DNA from: Bradyrhizobium sp. JYMT SZCCT0180
GTDB lineage: Bacteria > Pseudomonadota > Alphaproteobacteria > Rhizobiales > Xanthobacteraceae
Length of the DNA: 64,000 nucleotides
Assembly: GCF_018130165.1 (NCBI RefSeq)
Contig: NZ_JAFCLZ010000004.1
Span: 186,001 to 250,000, forward strand
Direction of reading: 5' to 3'
Below are positions 1 to 9,072 of the stretch, piece after piece; positions within the stretch are counted from its first letter, which is position 1; every line of letters starts with the position of its first letter. A program made the translations under genes and the position numbers. Under the pieces are notes generated by a model. It saw only the letters and a list, made by a program, of their open reading frames with translations. It made no database searches and had not been told where the DNA came from.

Positions 1-80
1 GTCTCGACGCGCGGCTTGAGCGTCAAGGTCTTGGTCGGGACACTCAAAGTCTTGTCGCCAGGCGTTTTGGTATCAACCAT
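1..80 (-). CDS. infB: translation initiation factor IF-2, N-terminal start only (partial)
   Basis: Only the first 26 codons are present; the gene runs off the left edge. The ATG lies at 78-80 and the peptide begins MVDTKTPGDKTLSVPTKTL, the start I recognise for IF-2 in Bradyrhizobium-like bacteria. IF-2 is the GTPase that places initiator tRNA on the ribosome; none of its GTPase domain is in the window. It directly follows ylxR, the usual nusA-ylxR-infB order, so it is very probably in the rimP-nusA operon. The identification depends on the short N-terminus and on synteny. Confidence 0.8.
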   Translation of the reverse strand, partial: MVDTKTPGDKTLSVPTKTLTLKPRVE

Positions 81-139
81 TCAGCAGTCCTAATCTTGTT
101 GCGTTGTGCGCATTCGCACAGTCGTTAAAGCACGTCTTG

Positions 140-823
140 TTAGTCAGAATTTCTGGCCGCTTGGGCGGTCTTGTCGTCATCGGCCATCCGGTATCGGACC
201 AGGATCTGGCAGCGCGACAGGAACGTCTTGCTCGCCGGGCCCGCGAGCAGGGCAGCATGTATCACATTTGACCGCCCCAGTGCCAAATCCAATTCTGCCG
301 ACGTCAGAACATTGACGATCGGAAATTCCGTCGAATCATCCGCATTTCCACGCTTTTGCCGCGCGATCGCGTCCAATTTGCGGATTCCGTCGATCGCCCC
401 GTCGGAAGCGTGGATAAGGGCCTGGGCCTGCCCGTCCCGGAGCGCGCCCTCGACCTTGCTGAAACCGGAGACGACCTGGCCGGCCTTGGCGACCATCGCC
501 AGCGCCTCGGTGCAGCTTCGAACCAGCAAAGCCTCGGTGTCGGCGGGGAGGGTCGCAGCGGCCCGGATGTCGCGCTTGAAACCCCTGCTAAATTGGTTAC
601 GCCGCACCGCTTCCGCAACGGTCCGGCGCGATGCCGAGACCCACAGGCCGCGGCCGGGAAGCTTGCGCTTCAGGTCCGGAACGACCTCGCCCTGGGGCGA
701 GACCACGAACCGGATCAGTTCGTCGATCGGGCGCACCTCACGGGTGACCGCGCACATCCGCATCGTCGCGGACCTGTCGGTCCGCGGTCCGTTGTCGAGA
801 TCGGGGTCAACCATGGCGAGCAT
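140..823 (-). CDS. ylxR: YlxR-family RNA-binding protein (DUF448 plus L7Ae-like domain)
   Basis: A 227-residue protein. Residues about 20-95 form the YlxR/DUF448 fold, with the typical RMCAVTR motif near residue 22 followed by LIRFV and a GRGLWV segment. Residues about 105-205 resemble the L7Ae-like RNA-binding domain that follows DUF448 in alphaproteobacterial versions, which are longer than the roughly 90-residue Firmicute form. The gene sits between nusA (15 bp upstream) and infB (59 bp downstream), the classic transcription/translation operon. Family members bind RNA or the ribosome; the exact role here is not known. There is a short low-complexity tail after residue 210. Confidence 0.9.
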   Translation of the reverse strand: MLAMVDPDLDNGPRTDRSATMRMCAVTREVRPIDELIRFVVSPQGEVVPDLKRKLPGRGLWVSASRRTVAEAVRRNQFSRGFKRDIRAAATLPADTEALLVRSCTEALAMVAKAGQVVSGFSKVEGALRDGQAQALIHASDGAIDGIRKLDAIARQKRGNADDSTEFPIVNVLTSAELDLALGRSNVIHAALLAGPASKTFLSRCQILVRYRMADDDKTAQAARNSD

Positions 824-838
824 GCGCGGGGCATCTCC

Positions 839-2452
839 TTACGCCGTCTGGTCTTCGGTGGCTTCCGCCGCCTCGGACTGCTTGGCAAGGTCGGCCTCGG
901 TGATCCAGCCGGCGATGACGCGGGCCTGCATGATCATGCGCTCGGCATCGTCGCGCGAGATTTCGTTGGCGTCGAGAATGCCGGGGAACTTGGTCGGCTC
1001 GGCGCCTTCCTTGCGCTCGGTCCAGCCAACCAGATCGTCGGTGGCGCAACCGGCCAGATCCTCGACCGACTTGATGTCGTTCTCGCCGAACTTGACCAGC
1101 ATCTTCGAGGTCACGCCGGGCACTGTCTTCAAAGCGTCATCCACACCGAGTTCCTTGCGTTTGTTTTCCAGCTCGGTCTCGAGCTGCTCCAGGTATTCTT
1201 TTGCACGGCTCTGCAGTTCGTTGGCGGTTTCCTCGTCGAAGCCCTCGATGCCGGCGAGTTCCTTGACGTCGACCAGCGCGAGTTCCTCGACCGAGGTGAA
1301 GCCTTCCGACGCCAGCAGCTGGCCGACCACTTCGTCGACATTCAGCGCTTCCATGAACACCCGCGTCGAGTTCTCGAAATCGGCCTGACGGCGCTCGGAT
1401 TCTTCCTGCTCGGTGAGGATGTCGATGTCCCAGCCGGTGAGCTGCGAAGCGAGCCGCACGTTCTGTCCGCGGCGGCCGATCGCCAGCGACAGCTGGTTGT
1501 TGGTGTCGGGCACCACGACCTCGATACGCTCGCGGTCTTCGTCGATCACGACCTTGGCGACTTCGGCGGGCGCCAGCGCGTTGACGACGAAGGTCGCGAT
1601 ATCGGGCGACCACGGAATGATGTCGATCTTCTCGCCCTGCAGTTCGTTCACCACCGCCTGCACGCGCGAACCGCGCATACCGACGCAGGCGCCGACCGGA
1701 TCGACCGAGGAATCCCGCGAAATAACGCCGATTTTGGCGCGCGAGCCGGGATCGCGGGCCACCGCCTTGATCTCGACGATGCCGTCATAGATTTCCGGCA
1801 CTTCCTGCGCGAACAGCTTTGCCATGAACTGCGGATGGGTGCGGGACAGGAAGATCTGCGGCCCGCGGGTTTCGCGGCGGACGTCGAAGATGTAGGCGCG
1901 GACGCGGTCGCCGTTGCGGAACACTTCGCGCGGCAGCATCTCGTCACGGCGCACGATGGCTTCGCCGCGGCCGAGATCGACGATCACGCTGCCATATTCG
2001 ACGCGCTTGACGATGCCGTTGATGATGTCGCCGATGCGATCCTTGAATTCCTGGTACTGCCGGTCGCGCTCGGCCTCGCGCACCTTTTGCACGATCACCT
2101 GCTTGGCGGACTGGGCGGCGATGCGGCCATATTCCAGCGGCGGCAGGGTGTCGGCGATGGTGTCGCCGACCTGGGCGCCCGGATTGGCGCGCTGCGCATC
2201 GGCCAGCGAAATCTGGTTCGACGAATTCTCGACCACGTCGACGACCAGCATGTGGCGCGACAGCCGGAGCTCGCCCTTCTTGGCGTCGATCTCGGCGTGA
2301 ACGTCGGTCTCGCTGCCGTAGCGGGCGCGAGCTGCCTTCGCGATGGCGTCTTCCATCGCCGCGATCACGATGCCACGGTCGATCGACTTTTCGCGGGCAA
2401 CCGCGTCTGCGATCTGCAGCAGTTCGAGTTTATTGGCGCTGACAGCTGCCAT
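839..2452 (-). CDS. nusA: transcription termination/antitermination protein NusA
   Basis: A 537-residue NusA, which binds RNA polymerase and nascent RNA and modulates pausing, termination and antitermination. The order is an N-terminal polymerase-binding domain (about 1-130, starting [19 protein letters not shown]), an S1 domain (about 135-200), two KH domains (about 230-350, with the [14 protein letters not shown] motif) and two C-terminal helix-hairpin-helix repeats (about 370-510), normal for Proteobacteria. It starts 3 bp after the rimP stop codon, so rimP, nusA, ylxR and infB are almost certainly co-transcribed and share the leader upstream of rimP. Confidence 0.97.
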   Translation of the reverse strand: MAAVSANKLELLQIADAVAREKSIDRGIVIAAMEDAIAKAARARYGSETDVHAEIDAKKGELRLSRHMLVVDVVENSSNQISLADAQRANPGAQVGDTIADTLPPLEYGRIAAQSAKQVIVQKVREAERDRQYQEFKDRIGDIINGIVKRVEYGSVIVDLGRGEAIVRRDEMLPREVFRNGDRVRAYIFDVRRETRGPQIFLSRTHPQFMAKLFAQEVPEIYDGIVEIKAVARDPGSRAKIGVISRDSSVDPVGACVGMRGSRVQAVVNELQGEKIDIIPWSPDIATFVVNALAPAEVAKVVIDEDRERIEVVVPDTNNQLSLAIGRRGQNVRLASQLTGWDIDILTEQEESERRQADFENSTRVFMEALNVDEVVGQLLASEGFTSVEELALVDVKELAGIEGFDEETANELQSRAKEYLEQLETELENKRKELGVDDALKTVPGVTSKMLVKFGENDIKSVEDLAGCATDDLVGWTERKEGAEPTKFPGILDANEISRDDAERMIMQARVIAGWITEADLAKQSEAAEATEDQTA

Positions 2453-2455
2453 GGC

Positions 2456-3232
2456 TCAGTCTCCTTCGGTGGGATCGAATTCGCCGCCGGGCAAACCTTG
2501 CGCGGCGAGGCGATGTTTCTTGGTATTTTTCGGTAACGGCTTCTTCAGCGGCTTGTTCAGTGTCTTGGGCTTCGGCTTGTTGCTCTTGGCCGGATCGCTT
2601 TTCTTGGCGTGCGGCGGAGGCGGCGGCTCGAGCCCGAGATTCTGCCGCAGCTCGCGCTCGGCGGCCTTGCCGCGCCGCATCGATTCTTCGATCAGCTCGT
2701 CGGTGAGCACCAGCCGGGCATCGGCGATGTCTTCCATCACAAGCAGCACGTCCGCATCTTCGTCCGCGCGGATTTCGTCGCGATGAAGCCGCACGGCGTC
2801 GCCCTCGACGCCCTGCAGCGTACCACGAAAGCGCTTGCGGCCCTGATGGGCGAGTGCCATCTCGACCTTCACGAGATGACCGACATAGCGTTCGAAGTCC
2901 GAACGGCGCACCAGCGGACGATCAATGCCGGGCGATGAGATCTCCAGCCGGTAGGCGCGCTCGATCGGATCGGCGACATCAAGCACCGGCGACAGCGCAC
3001 GCGAAATCGCCTCGCAATCCTCGATCTGCATGGTGCCGTCGGGCCGTTCGGCCATGATCTGGACCGTGCAGCCGGCCTCGCCGGAAATCTTGATCCGCAC
3101 CAGCCGGTAGCCCATGCCCTGCAATACCGGCCCTGCCACGGCGGAAACCCGCGCGGCGACGCCCGGCTCGACCACGAGCCGCGGCTCGGCGAGCAGGTCA
3201 AGATCCTCTGAAACAGCAGTTGGCTCGGTCAT
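2456..3232 (-). CDS. rimP: ribosome maturation factor RimP
   Basis: RimP assists 30S subunit maturation. The first in-frame start is TTG at 3244; I prefer the ATG at 3232 ([11 protein letters not shown]...), giving 258 residues. The RimP N-terminal domain spans about 25-110 ([16 protein letters not shown], then SSPGIDRPL) and the C-terminal SH3-like domain about 110-190. The last 65 residues are a Lys/Pro-rich, probably disordered tail, longer than in E. coli RimP. It is the first gene of the rimP-nusA-ylxR-infB operon and is preceded by about 150 nt of structured leader containing a terminator-like hairpin. Confidence 0.93.
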   Translation of the reverse strand: MTEPTAVSEDLDLLAEPRLVVEPGVAARVSAVAGPVLQGMGYRLVRIKISGEAGCTVQIMAERPDGTMQIEDCEAISRALSPVLDVADPIERAYRLEISSPGIDRPLVRRSDFERYVGHLVKVEMALAHQGRKRFRGTLQGVEGDAVRLHRDEIRADEDADVLLVMEDIADARLVLTDELIEESMRRGKAAERELRQNLGLEPPPPPHAKKSDPAKSNKPKPKTLNKPLKKPLPKNTKKHRLAAQGLPGGEFDPTEGD

Positions 3233-3244
3233 GTCCAGGGTCAA

Positions 3245-3377
3245 AAGCGTCTTTACTTACATGAGGTTAGGCCGGGTCTAACCCGGATCCGGCCGGTTCC
3301 CTGAACTGTGCCGTGAGGCCCTTCTGGGCTGGGCTCGTTCAGGTAATAAAAAAGAGCGGGTCCCGAAGGGCCCACTC
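3245..3377 (-). promoter_or_regulatory. structured 5' leader of the rimP-nusA operon, possible attenuator
   Basis: Read on the minus strand, three hairpins precede rimP. First is a GC-rich stem with a TTC loop followed by a T run (3345-3377). Next is a long stem CCTGAAC/GTTCAGG (3337-3343 with 3300-3306) enclosing an inner GCCC-AGAA-GGGC hairpin (3318-3329). Last is CCGGGT-TAG-ACCCGG (3272-3286). This matches the idea of the 'rimP leader' putative attenuator described for alphaproteobacteria; I recall that family from the literature and have not aligned it. No promoter is clear further upstream. Confidence 0.55.
3345..3377 (-). terminator. rho-independent terminator (premature) upstream of rimP
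   Basis: On the minus strand a GAGTGGGCCC arm pairs with GGGACCCGCTC (one bulged A, TTC loop) and is followed directly by seven Ts. No gene lies upstream on this strand before the divergent DUF2336 gene starts, so it is most likely an attenuator inside the rimP leader, not the end of another transcript. Confidence 0.7.
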
Positions 3378-3568
3378 TCAATACGCGATCGTATGAGAAC
3401 CATAAGTTGCGGCGGATATAGCGGTTTTTCCGCAATCCGGCAAGGCCTTGCACGCCCCGTTAAGGGAGATTTTGAGTCCTGTCCGGGCGGGCCAAAGCCT
3501 AACCCTTCATTCACGAACGGAACCTAGATTGCCGAAAACCAGCCAATTCGGCCGGTTTGGATAGGTTT

Positions 3569-4651
3569 ATGACGCCAGCGACAACGCTGATCCCAGGACT
3601 GGACGACATCGTCAGGGGCGGCGATCCCAAGCGCCGCGCCGATGCCGCGCGCCGGATCAGTGAATTATTCCTGCAGGGGGCTGCCAATTTCGGCGCCGAT
3701 CACGTCGATCTGTTCGACGGCGTATTGAGCAGCCTGGTCCCCCATGCCGACCTTGCCGCGCGGGCCGAACTCGCCGAGCGGCTGTCGCTGCTTGTCAACG
3801 CGCCGCGCGGGCTGGTCGGACAGCTCGCCCATGAGGACGAAATTGCCATCGCCGGCCCGCTGCTGCGGCGCTCGCCGGTCATCGACGAACAGATCCTGGT
3901 CGAAATCGCCAGCGTGAAGGGGCAGGGCCATCTGCTGGCGATGTCGGATCGGCCGACGCTCTCTCCCGATCTTACCGATGTCATCGTGCGCCGCGGCGAC
4001 CGCGATGTCGTCAGGCGCACGGTGGGCAATGCCGGTGCAGCGTTCTCGTCGGACGGCTATTCGACCTTGATCAAGCGCGCCAGCCAGGACGGCGTGCTGA
4101 CGCTCAAGATAGGCCAGCGCGACGATCTCTCCAGCGAACAACTGAAGGACCTTCTGGCCGGAACGATCGATGTGGTCCGCCGCCGCCTGTTCACAGTCGT
4201 CAAGCCGGCGCGGCAGGTGGCGATCAAGCGGGCGATCAACGAAATCTCCGGCGCTGTCGAACGAACCGACAGCGGCCGCGACTTCGAGGCGGCACAGCGC
4301 ACGATCCTGTCGCTGCATCGCGAGGGCCAACTGGTCGAAAGCGCGCTGCTCAACTTCGCCAAGGCAAACAAATACGAGGAATCCGTCGCCGCGCTGGCGG
4401 CGATGACCGGCGTGAAGATCGCGACCCTCGACCGGCTGATTGCCGGCGACCGCTACGATCCGATCCTGATCGCCGGCAAGGCGGTCGGCCTCGAATGGGC
4501 CACCGTGCGCGCTTTGATCCTGCTGCGGCTGGGCCCGAACCGGACGGCGTCGTCAGCCGATATCGAAAGCGCCCGCATGAATTTCGCGCGCCTGATGCCC
4601 ACGACCGCCGAGCGCGTCGTCGGCTTCTGGAAGACCCGCCCGACGGTTTGA
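3569..4651 (+). CDS. DUF2336 domain-containing protein
   Basis: A 360-residue soluble protein of the alphaproteobacterial DUF2336 family, built from repeated alpha-helical, HEAT-like segments (for example residues about 30-160 with ADLAARAELAERLS and HEDEIAIAGPLLRRSP). Function is not established. A TTG four codons upstream (3557) could also start it, but the ATG at 3569 has a GGATAGG stretch just ahead. It is transcribed divergently from rimP and lies alone, followed by a palindromic repeat. No signal peptide or membrane segment is seen. Confidence 0.8.
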   Translation: MTPATTLIPGLDDIVRGGDPKRRADAARRISELFLQGAANFGADHVDLFDGVLSSLVPHADLAARAELAERLSLLVNAPRGLVGQLAHEDEIAIAGPLLRRSPVIDEQILVEIASVKGQGHLLAMSDRPTLSPDLTDVIVRRGDRDVVRRTVGNAGAAFSSDGYSTLIKRASQDGVLTLKIGQRDDLSSEQLKDLLAGTIDVVRRRLFTVVKPARQVAIKRAINEISGAVERTDSGRDFEAAQRTILSLHREGQLVESALLNFAKANKYEESVAALAAMTGVKIATLDRLIAGDRYDPILIAGKAVGLEWATVRALILLRLGPNRTASSADIESARMNFARLMPTTAERVVGFWKTRPTV

Positions 4652-4696
4652 AGGCGCGACCGTCGTTACGAGCGGCGAAGCAACAGATTTATCCTG

Positions 4697-4793
4697 CGTC
4701 ATTCCGGGGCGTGCGAAGCACGAGCCCGGAATCCATACTCATTGTCGTGGTTATGGATTCCGGGCTCTCGCTTCGCGAGCCCCGGAATGACGG
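4697..4793. repeat. dispersed palindromic repeat (REP-like), inverted pair
   Basis: Two inverted halves, beginning CGTCATTCCGGGGC and ending GCCCCGGAATGACG, each with an inner small palindrome (GTGCGAAGCAC, CTCGCTTCGCGAG). It lies between the convergent DUF2336 and trmB genes. The CGTCATTCCGGG...GGAATGACG type recurs at 13367, 14141 and 30537. Confidence 0.85.
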
Positions 4794-4802
4794 CTGAAAG
4801 AA

Positions 4803-5546
4803 TTATCCCACCCGCCGAAACTTCAAATACGCCGCAACACGCCCCTCGCGCTCGGCCTTCCGTCCGTAGCGCGTCATCGTGTAGCCCGCCCACGGCTCGC
4901 GCCAATCGGCGGCGCGTTCTGCCATCCAGGAAAAATCCGGCGAACGCAGCAGATGCGCCAGCGTCCATGCGCAGTAATCGTCGATGTCGCTGACGAAGCG
5001 AAACTCGCCATCTGATTTGATGATGCGCGCCATCGCGGCCACCGTGGCGTCCTGCACGAAGCGCCGCTTCCAGTGACGGCGCTTCGGCCAGGGATCGGGA
5101 TGGATCAGATCGATCCGCGCCAGGGATCGCGGCGGCGCCCACGCCAGCAATTCGGCGGCGTCGCCGGCGTAAAGCCTGATATTGCCGATGTTGTGGGCTT
5201 CGATCTGCGTCAGGATTTTCGCCATGCCGTTGACATAGGGCTCGCAGCCGATGAATCCGATATCGGGAAACGCCTGCGCTTCGGCGATCAGATGTTCGCC
5301 GCCGCCGAATCCGATTTCCAGTCTGACAGCATCGGGCTTCGACTCGAAGATGTCGGTGAGATCATCGGGCGCGGGGCTGCCGATATCCAGCGCCAGATGC
5401 GGCAGCAGATTGTCGATCAGGTCGGCCTGATGGATGCGGAGCTTGTGACCCTTGCGGCGGCCGAAGAACGAGCCGTGCGCATGCGCGGCGGCGCCGTCAT
5501 CCGGCGGCGCGTCGCGATCGCCGGTGTCGCGGGGTGAGACCGTCAT
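4803..5546 (-). CDS. trmB: tRNA (guanine-N7-)-methyltransferase
   Basis: A 247-residue SAM-dependent enzyme that makes m7G46 in tRNA. The SAM-binding motif LEIGFGGGEHL is at about residue 95, GCEPYVNGMAK follows, and the diagnostic IHPDPWPKRRHWKRR motif is at about 167-181. The N-terminal 30 residues are a low-complexity extension before FFGRRKGHKL. Its ATG overlaps the stop of the upstream M20 peptidase in an ATGA arrangement, indicating translational coupling. Confidence 0.95.
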   Translation of the reverse strand: MTVSPRDTGDRDAPPDDGAAAHAHGSFFGRRKGHKLRIHQADLIDNLLPHLALDIGSPAPDDLTDIFESKPDAVRLEIGFGGGEHLIAEAQAFPDIGFIGCEPYVNGMAKILTQIEAHNIGNIRLYAGDAAELLAWAPPRSLARIDLIHPDPWPKRRHWKRRFVQDATVAAMARIIKSDGEFRFVSDIDDYCAWTLAHLLRSPDFSWMAERAADWREPWAGYTMTRYGRKAEREGRVAAYLKFRRVG

Positions 5547-6676
5547 CGCAGCGTCTGGTACAGCCGGTGCAGCAGCCGCGCCCTCGGCTCGATCGAGGAG
5601 ATGTACATCTGCTCGTAATGGGTATGCGCGCCCTTGCCGTCAACGCCGAGGCCGTCCAGCGTCGCCGTGTGGGGCGCGGTGAAATTGCCGTCGCTTCCGC
5701 CGCCGGTGAAGGTGTCGACCAGATCGAAACCGATTTCGGCCGCGAGCGTCTTGGCGTGCTCAAAGAGCGCCGCACCGGCATTGCCCTTTTCGTAAGGCGG
5801 GCGGTTCAGTGCGCCGGTGACAGTGACGCTGACGCCTTCGGTGCGTGATTTCAGGCCGAGGATTCTTGGGACCAGTTCTTCGGAATCGGCAATGCTGGGC
5901 ACGCGCATGTCGACCTCGGCATAGGCCTCCTCCGCAATCACGTTCGGCTTGGTGCCGCCCCTGACGACGCCGACATTGACGGATACGCCGCGCTTGAGAT
6001 CGTTCATCGCCTCCAGCGCCTGAATGACGTTGCCGAGTTCGCGGATGGCGCTGCGGCCATCCTCGGGCCGCGTGCCGGCATGCGACGGCACGCCCTTGAT
6101 GAAGACCTCGAAGCGCGCGACGCCCTTGCGCCCGGTGACGATCTTGCCGCCGTCGCGGGCGGGCTCGGTCACCAGCACATATTTTGCCTTGCGCCCCTCC
6201 GTCTCGATCAGGGCGCGCGACGTCGGGCTGCCGATTTCTTCATCGGAGACGAACATCTGGGTGATGCCGAGCGGCGATCGCGCGCTGTCGGCGCAAATCT
6301 GGCGAAAGGCATGGTAGGCGAGATAGGCGCCGCCCTTCATGTCATAAATTCCGGGACCGAAGGCGCTGTCGCCCTCGATCTTGAACGGCAGCCGCTCGAT
6401 GAATCCCAGCGGATGCACGGTATCGAGATGGCTCAGCACCAGGATGCCCGGCGCATCCTGCCCCCATGACGAACGCGCGACCAGATGATCGCCGCATCCG
6501 TCCTTTCCTGCGATCCGCTCAACGGTCGCGGGCAGGTCGCGGTAGCCGTCAGTGACGAGGTCGGCGAGCTTGTTGACCTGTGCGGGCACCTCGGTCGGCG
6601 TCTCGATTTCGACCCAGCGGCGGATGCCGTCGAGGATCGAACTGGAATCAAACGGATTGGCGGTGGTTCCGGTCAT
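5543..6676 (-). CDS. M20 family metallopeptidase (carboxypeptidase G2-like)
   Basis: About 377 residues from the preferred ATG at 6676 (MTGTTANPF...). Zinc-binding M20 signatures are present: LSHLDTVHP with the first His/Asp, GIYDMKGG with the bridging Asp, DEEIG with the catalytic and metal Glu, and a C-terminal TGGGSDGNF region before a late His. A dimerisation insert with SHAG is present. Substrate is unknown; relatives remove glutamate or aminoacyl groups. It is coupled to trmB by a 4-bp overlap. In several Rhizobiales I recall metK at this position between trmB and the XRE regulator, and no metK is seen here. Confidence 0.85.
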   Translation of the reverse strand: MTGTTANPFDSSSILDGIRRWVEIETPTEVPAQVNKLADLVTDGYRDLPATVERIAGKDGCGDHLVARSSWGQDAPGILVLSHLDTVHPLGFIERLPFKIEGDSAFGPGIYDMKGGAYLAYHAFRQICADSARSPLGITQMFVSDEEIGSPTSRALIETEGRKAKYVLVTEPARDGGKIVTGRKGVARFEVFIKGVPSHAGTRPEDGRSAIRELGNVIQALEAMNDLKRGVSVNVGVVRGGTKPNVIAEEAYAEVDMRVPSIADSEELVPRILGLKSRTEGVSVTVTGALNRPPYEKGNAGAALFEHAKTLAAEIGFDLVDTFTGGGSDGNFTAPHTATLDGLGVDGKGAHTHYEQMYISSIEPRARLLHRLYQTLR

Positions 6677-6796
6677 CAGCGCTTTGCCTTCAAGGAATTC
6701 GGCCCAAGGATTTTCGGTCCAAGCAATTTCAGCCAAATGTCATGCGCTCGCGCCGGCGGGCGCGTCAATCGGAAGATCCGGTTATGGCAGCTGAAA

Positions 6797-7213
6797 TCAG
6801 CGCTGGTCGGGGCCTTCGCGCGCGGCGATCTGTTCGACCAGTTCGACGATACTGCGGCGCATTTTGGCGTCGGTAATGCGCGTAAACGCCCGCGTCAGCG
6901 ACAGGCCTTCGGAAGTGGCGAGAAAGTCGGAAACGTAGGCGGGCGAGCCGGATTCACCGAAGCCGTCGGCATTGACGGCACCGCTCGGCCCGCCGTCGAA
7001 CAAAAACGAAACCGGCACCTGCAGGATTTCCGAGATCCGCTGCAGGCGGCTGGCGCCGACCCGGTTGGTGCCCTTTTCGTATTTCTGAACCTGCTGGAAG
7101 GTGAGGCCCAATGCCTCGCCGAGTTTTTCCTGGCTCATGCCCAGCATGATGCGTCGCATGCGAACGCGGCTGCCGACATATTTGTCAACAGGGTCTGGCG
7201 CTTTGGTGGACAT
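6797..7213 (-). CDS. XRE-family transcriptional regulator, PraR/PhrR-like
   Basis: A 138-residue regulator. An N-terminal helix-turn-helix (about 10-65) contains VGSRVRMRRIMLGMSQEKLG, QVQKYEKG and RVGASRL, closely resembling Rhizobium/Azorhizobium PraR and PhrR, followed by a C-terminal helix that may dimerise (ITDAKMRRSIVELVEQI). The ATG at 7213 is chosen because AGGAG lies 8 nt ahead. Proteins of this family control quorum-sensing, biofilm or symbiosis genes in relatives, but targets here cannot be read from sequence. It follows lnt after a 248-bp gap, so it may have its own promoter. Confidence 0.85.
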   Translation of the reverse strand: MSTKAPDPVDKYVGSRVRMRRIMLGMSQEKLGEALGLTFQQVQKYEKGTNRVGASRLQRISEILQVPVSFLFDGGPSGAVNADGFGESGSPAYVSDFLATSEGLSLTRAFTRITDAKMRRSIVELVEQIAAREGPDQR

Positions 7214-7367
7214 CTCCAACACTCCTGGGATTACGCGCCGGGGAATGAGGCATAGCGGACCATGCCTCAGGCGCCGGTACCGTCAAATCCTGCTCGGAGG
7301 ATCGGGTTGAACTGCGGACAATTTGAGCAATGAACTGACTGGTTCTTGTTTTTGGTTGCGGAACCCA

Positions 7368-7396
7368 GAATGCGAATTGCGCGGTCGGTCTGTCAA
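7368..7396 (-). promoter_or_regulatory. possible promoter for the XRE regulator
   Basis: In the gap between lnt and the regulator a perfect -35 hexamer TTGACA reads at 7391-7396 on the minus strand. A poor -10 (GCATTC, 7368-7373) follows after 17 bp. The rest of the gap (7214-7461) shows no gene or strong structure. Confidence 0.3.
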
Positions 7397-7461
7397 CTAG
7401 TTAGTGGATTGGAGCAGGTTGAGTTTTTGCGACGGCCGCAACACCGGCAATATGCAAAACT

Positions 7462-9072
7462 TTAGGCTTTTCGCCTCGCAAAGCGGCGCCGGGTGACCAG
7501 CAGCAACGCAACAGCCACCATCATGCCGGCTGGAATGTCTCTAATACGCGCGTAAATCGTCGGCGACAAAGCCGTCGGCAGGTTGGCGTCCAGCACACCT
7601 TCAATGCCAAGGCCGAGCCGTGCGACAATCCGCCCCGACGGATCGATCACGGCTGAAATGCCTGTATTTGCTGCACGAACAACGGGCAGGCCTTCCTCGA
7701 TGGCGCGCAGGCGCGCCTGCTGCAGATGCTGATAGGGACCGGTCGAAATACCAAACCAGCCGTCATTGGTGACGTTGATGATCCAGCCCGGGCGTTCGTC
7801 CCCAGTCGTTATATCTCCGGGAAATACCGCCTCATAGCAAATCAGGGGCAGCGCGCGCGGGGCGTTCGGTATTTCCATGTTGCGGCGGCGGGTGCCCGGA
7901 ATGAACCCGCCCTGGACCCTCGTTAACTGCACGAAGCCGAGTTTTTCCATCAGGCTCTGGAACGGCAGATATTCGCCGAACGGCACCAGATGCAGCTTGT
8001 CATAGACCGACAGCACGCTGCCGTCATGGTCGATTGTATATATCGAGTTGTAGGCACGCGTCACTCGCACGCCCGGCGGGAGGTCGGGCGCGCGCACCGA
8101 GCCGGTGATCAGCACGGTGCCCCTCGGCAGCAGCTCGGCGATCTGCGCCATCGCATCGGCTTCGCGGGTCAAAAAGAACGGAAACGCCGATTCCGGCCAG
8201 ATCAAAATCTGTGCATCGCTCACGCCGGTCGATTGCGGTCCGGAAGCGCGGTCGGAGAGCGTCAGGTACTTCTGCATCACCTCCGCTTTGGCGGCGTAGT
8301 TGAATTTGACGTCCTGCTGCAGATTGGGCTGCATGATGCGCAGCTTGACCTTTGTCAGCACGGTCGGCTGCATCGACAGCCTGACGGCGCCGAACACGGC
8401 CATCACCGCGAGCAGGCCGAGCGCCGCCGCCGGCGCGAGCCATGGTTTGCGTCCCCGTGAGGTGCCATCGATCAGGACCGCCGGGCTTGCGAAGATCGCC
8501 ACCGTGAGGAACGTCATCCCCCACAGCCCGATCAGCGATGCCGTCTGGGCCAGCGCCAGCGGCTCCGACAGCGCGTAGCCGAACGAATTCCAGGGAAATC
8601 CCGACAGCAGATGGCCGCGCAGCCACTCTGTTATCGTCAGGCTGACCGCGAGCGCGAGCAGGCGCGAAGCGTCGCGGGTCCAGAGCAGGCGCGCCAGCGC
8701 AAAGCCTGCCGCGGTGAACAGCGCGAGATAGGCCGGCAGGCCCAGCACCGCGAACGGCATCAGCCAGGCGAACGTTGGCGCATCGACCAGGAAGGCGTAA
8801 CCGATCCAGTAAAGTCCAACGACGAAATAGCCGAGCCCGAACCAGAAGCCCGACATCGCCGCCGCCGGCACACCGCGCCATCGCCCCGCACCGGCGCCGT
8901 CGATCAGCCAGACCGCGACCGGAAAGGTCAGGAACAGCACCGGCCATGCATTGAACGGCGCCATCGCCAGGGCCGACAATGCGCCGGCCACCAGCGCGAG
9001 GGCGGCGCGCTTCCATCCCCACGCCAGGATGATCGCAAGACCGGCGGTGCGAAGTTTGTTGGCTGATATCAC
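7462..9072 (-). CDS. lnt: apolipoprotein N-acyltransferase
   Basis: A 536-residue inner-membrane enzyme that adds the third acyl chain to lipoproteins. Residues about 15-215 contain six or so membrane helices, and residues about 235-500 form a nitrilase-like periplasmic domain. The catalytic Glu (IWPESAFPF), Lys (YDKLHLVPFGEYLPF) and Cys (LICYEAVFP) are all visible. The start is GTG at 9072, overlapping the corC stop as GTGA, so lnt is translationally coupled to corC. Confidence 0.96.
   Translation of the reverse strand: MISANKLRTAGLAIILAWGWKRAALALVAGALSALAMAPFNAWPVLFLTFPVAVWLIDGAGAGRWRGVPAAAMSGFWFGLGYFVVGLYWIGYAFLVDAPTFAWLMPFAVLGLPAYLALFTAAGFALARLLWTRDASRLLALAVSLTITEWLRGHLLSGFPWNSFGYALSEPLALAQTASLIGLWGMTFLTVAIFASPAVLIDGTSRGRKPWLAPAAALGLLAVMAVFGAVRLSMQPTVLTKVKLRIMQPNLQQDVKFNYAAKAEVMQKYLTLSDRASGPQSTGVSDAQILIWPESAFPFFLTREADAMAQIAELLPRGTVLITGSVRAPDLPPGVRVTRAYNSIYTIDHDGSVLSVYDKLHLVPFGEYLPFQSLMEKLGFVQLTRVQGGFIPGTRRRNMEIPNAPRALPLICYEAVFPGDITTGDERPGWIINVTNDGWFGISTGPYQHLQQARLRAIEEGLPVVRAANTGISAVIDPSGRIVARLGLGIEGVLDANLPTALSPTIYARIRDIPAGMMVAVALLLVTRRRFARRKA

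Noticed and set aside
356..2536. Long open frame on the plus strand across ylxR and nusA
   Set aside because: It is antisense to clear nusA/ylxR coding sequence. High GC in codon position three keeps the opposite frame open, and the translation has no recognisable domain.
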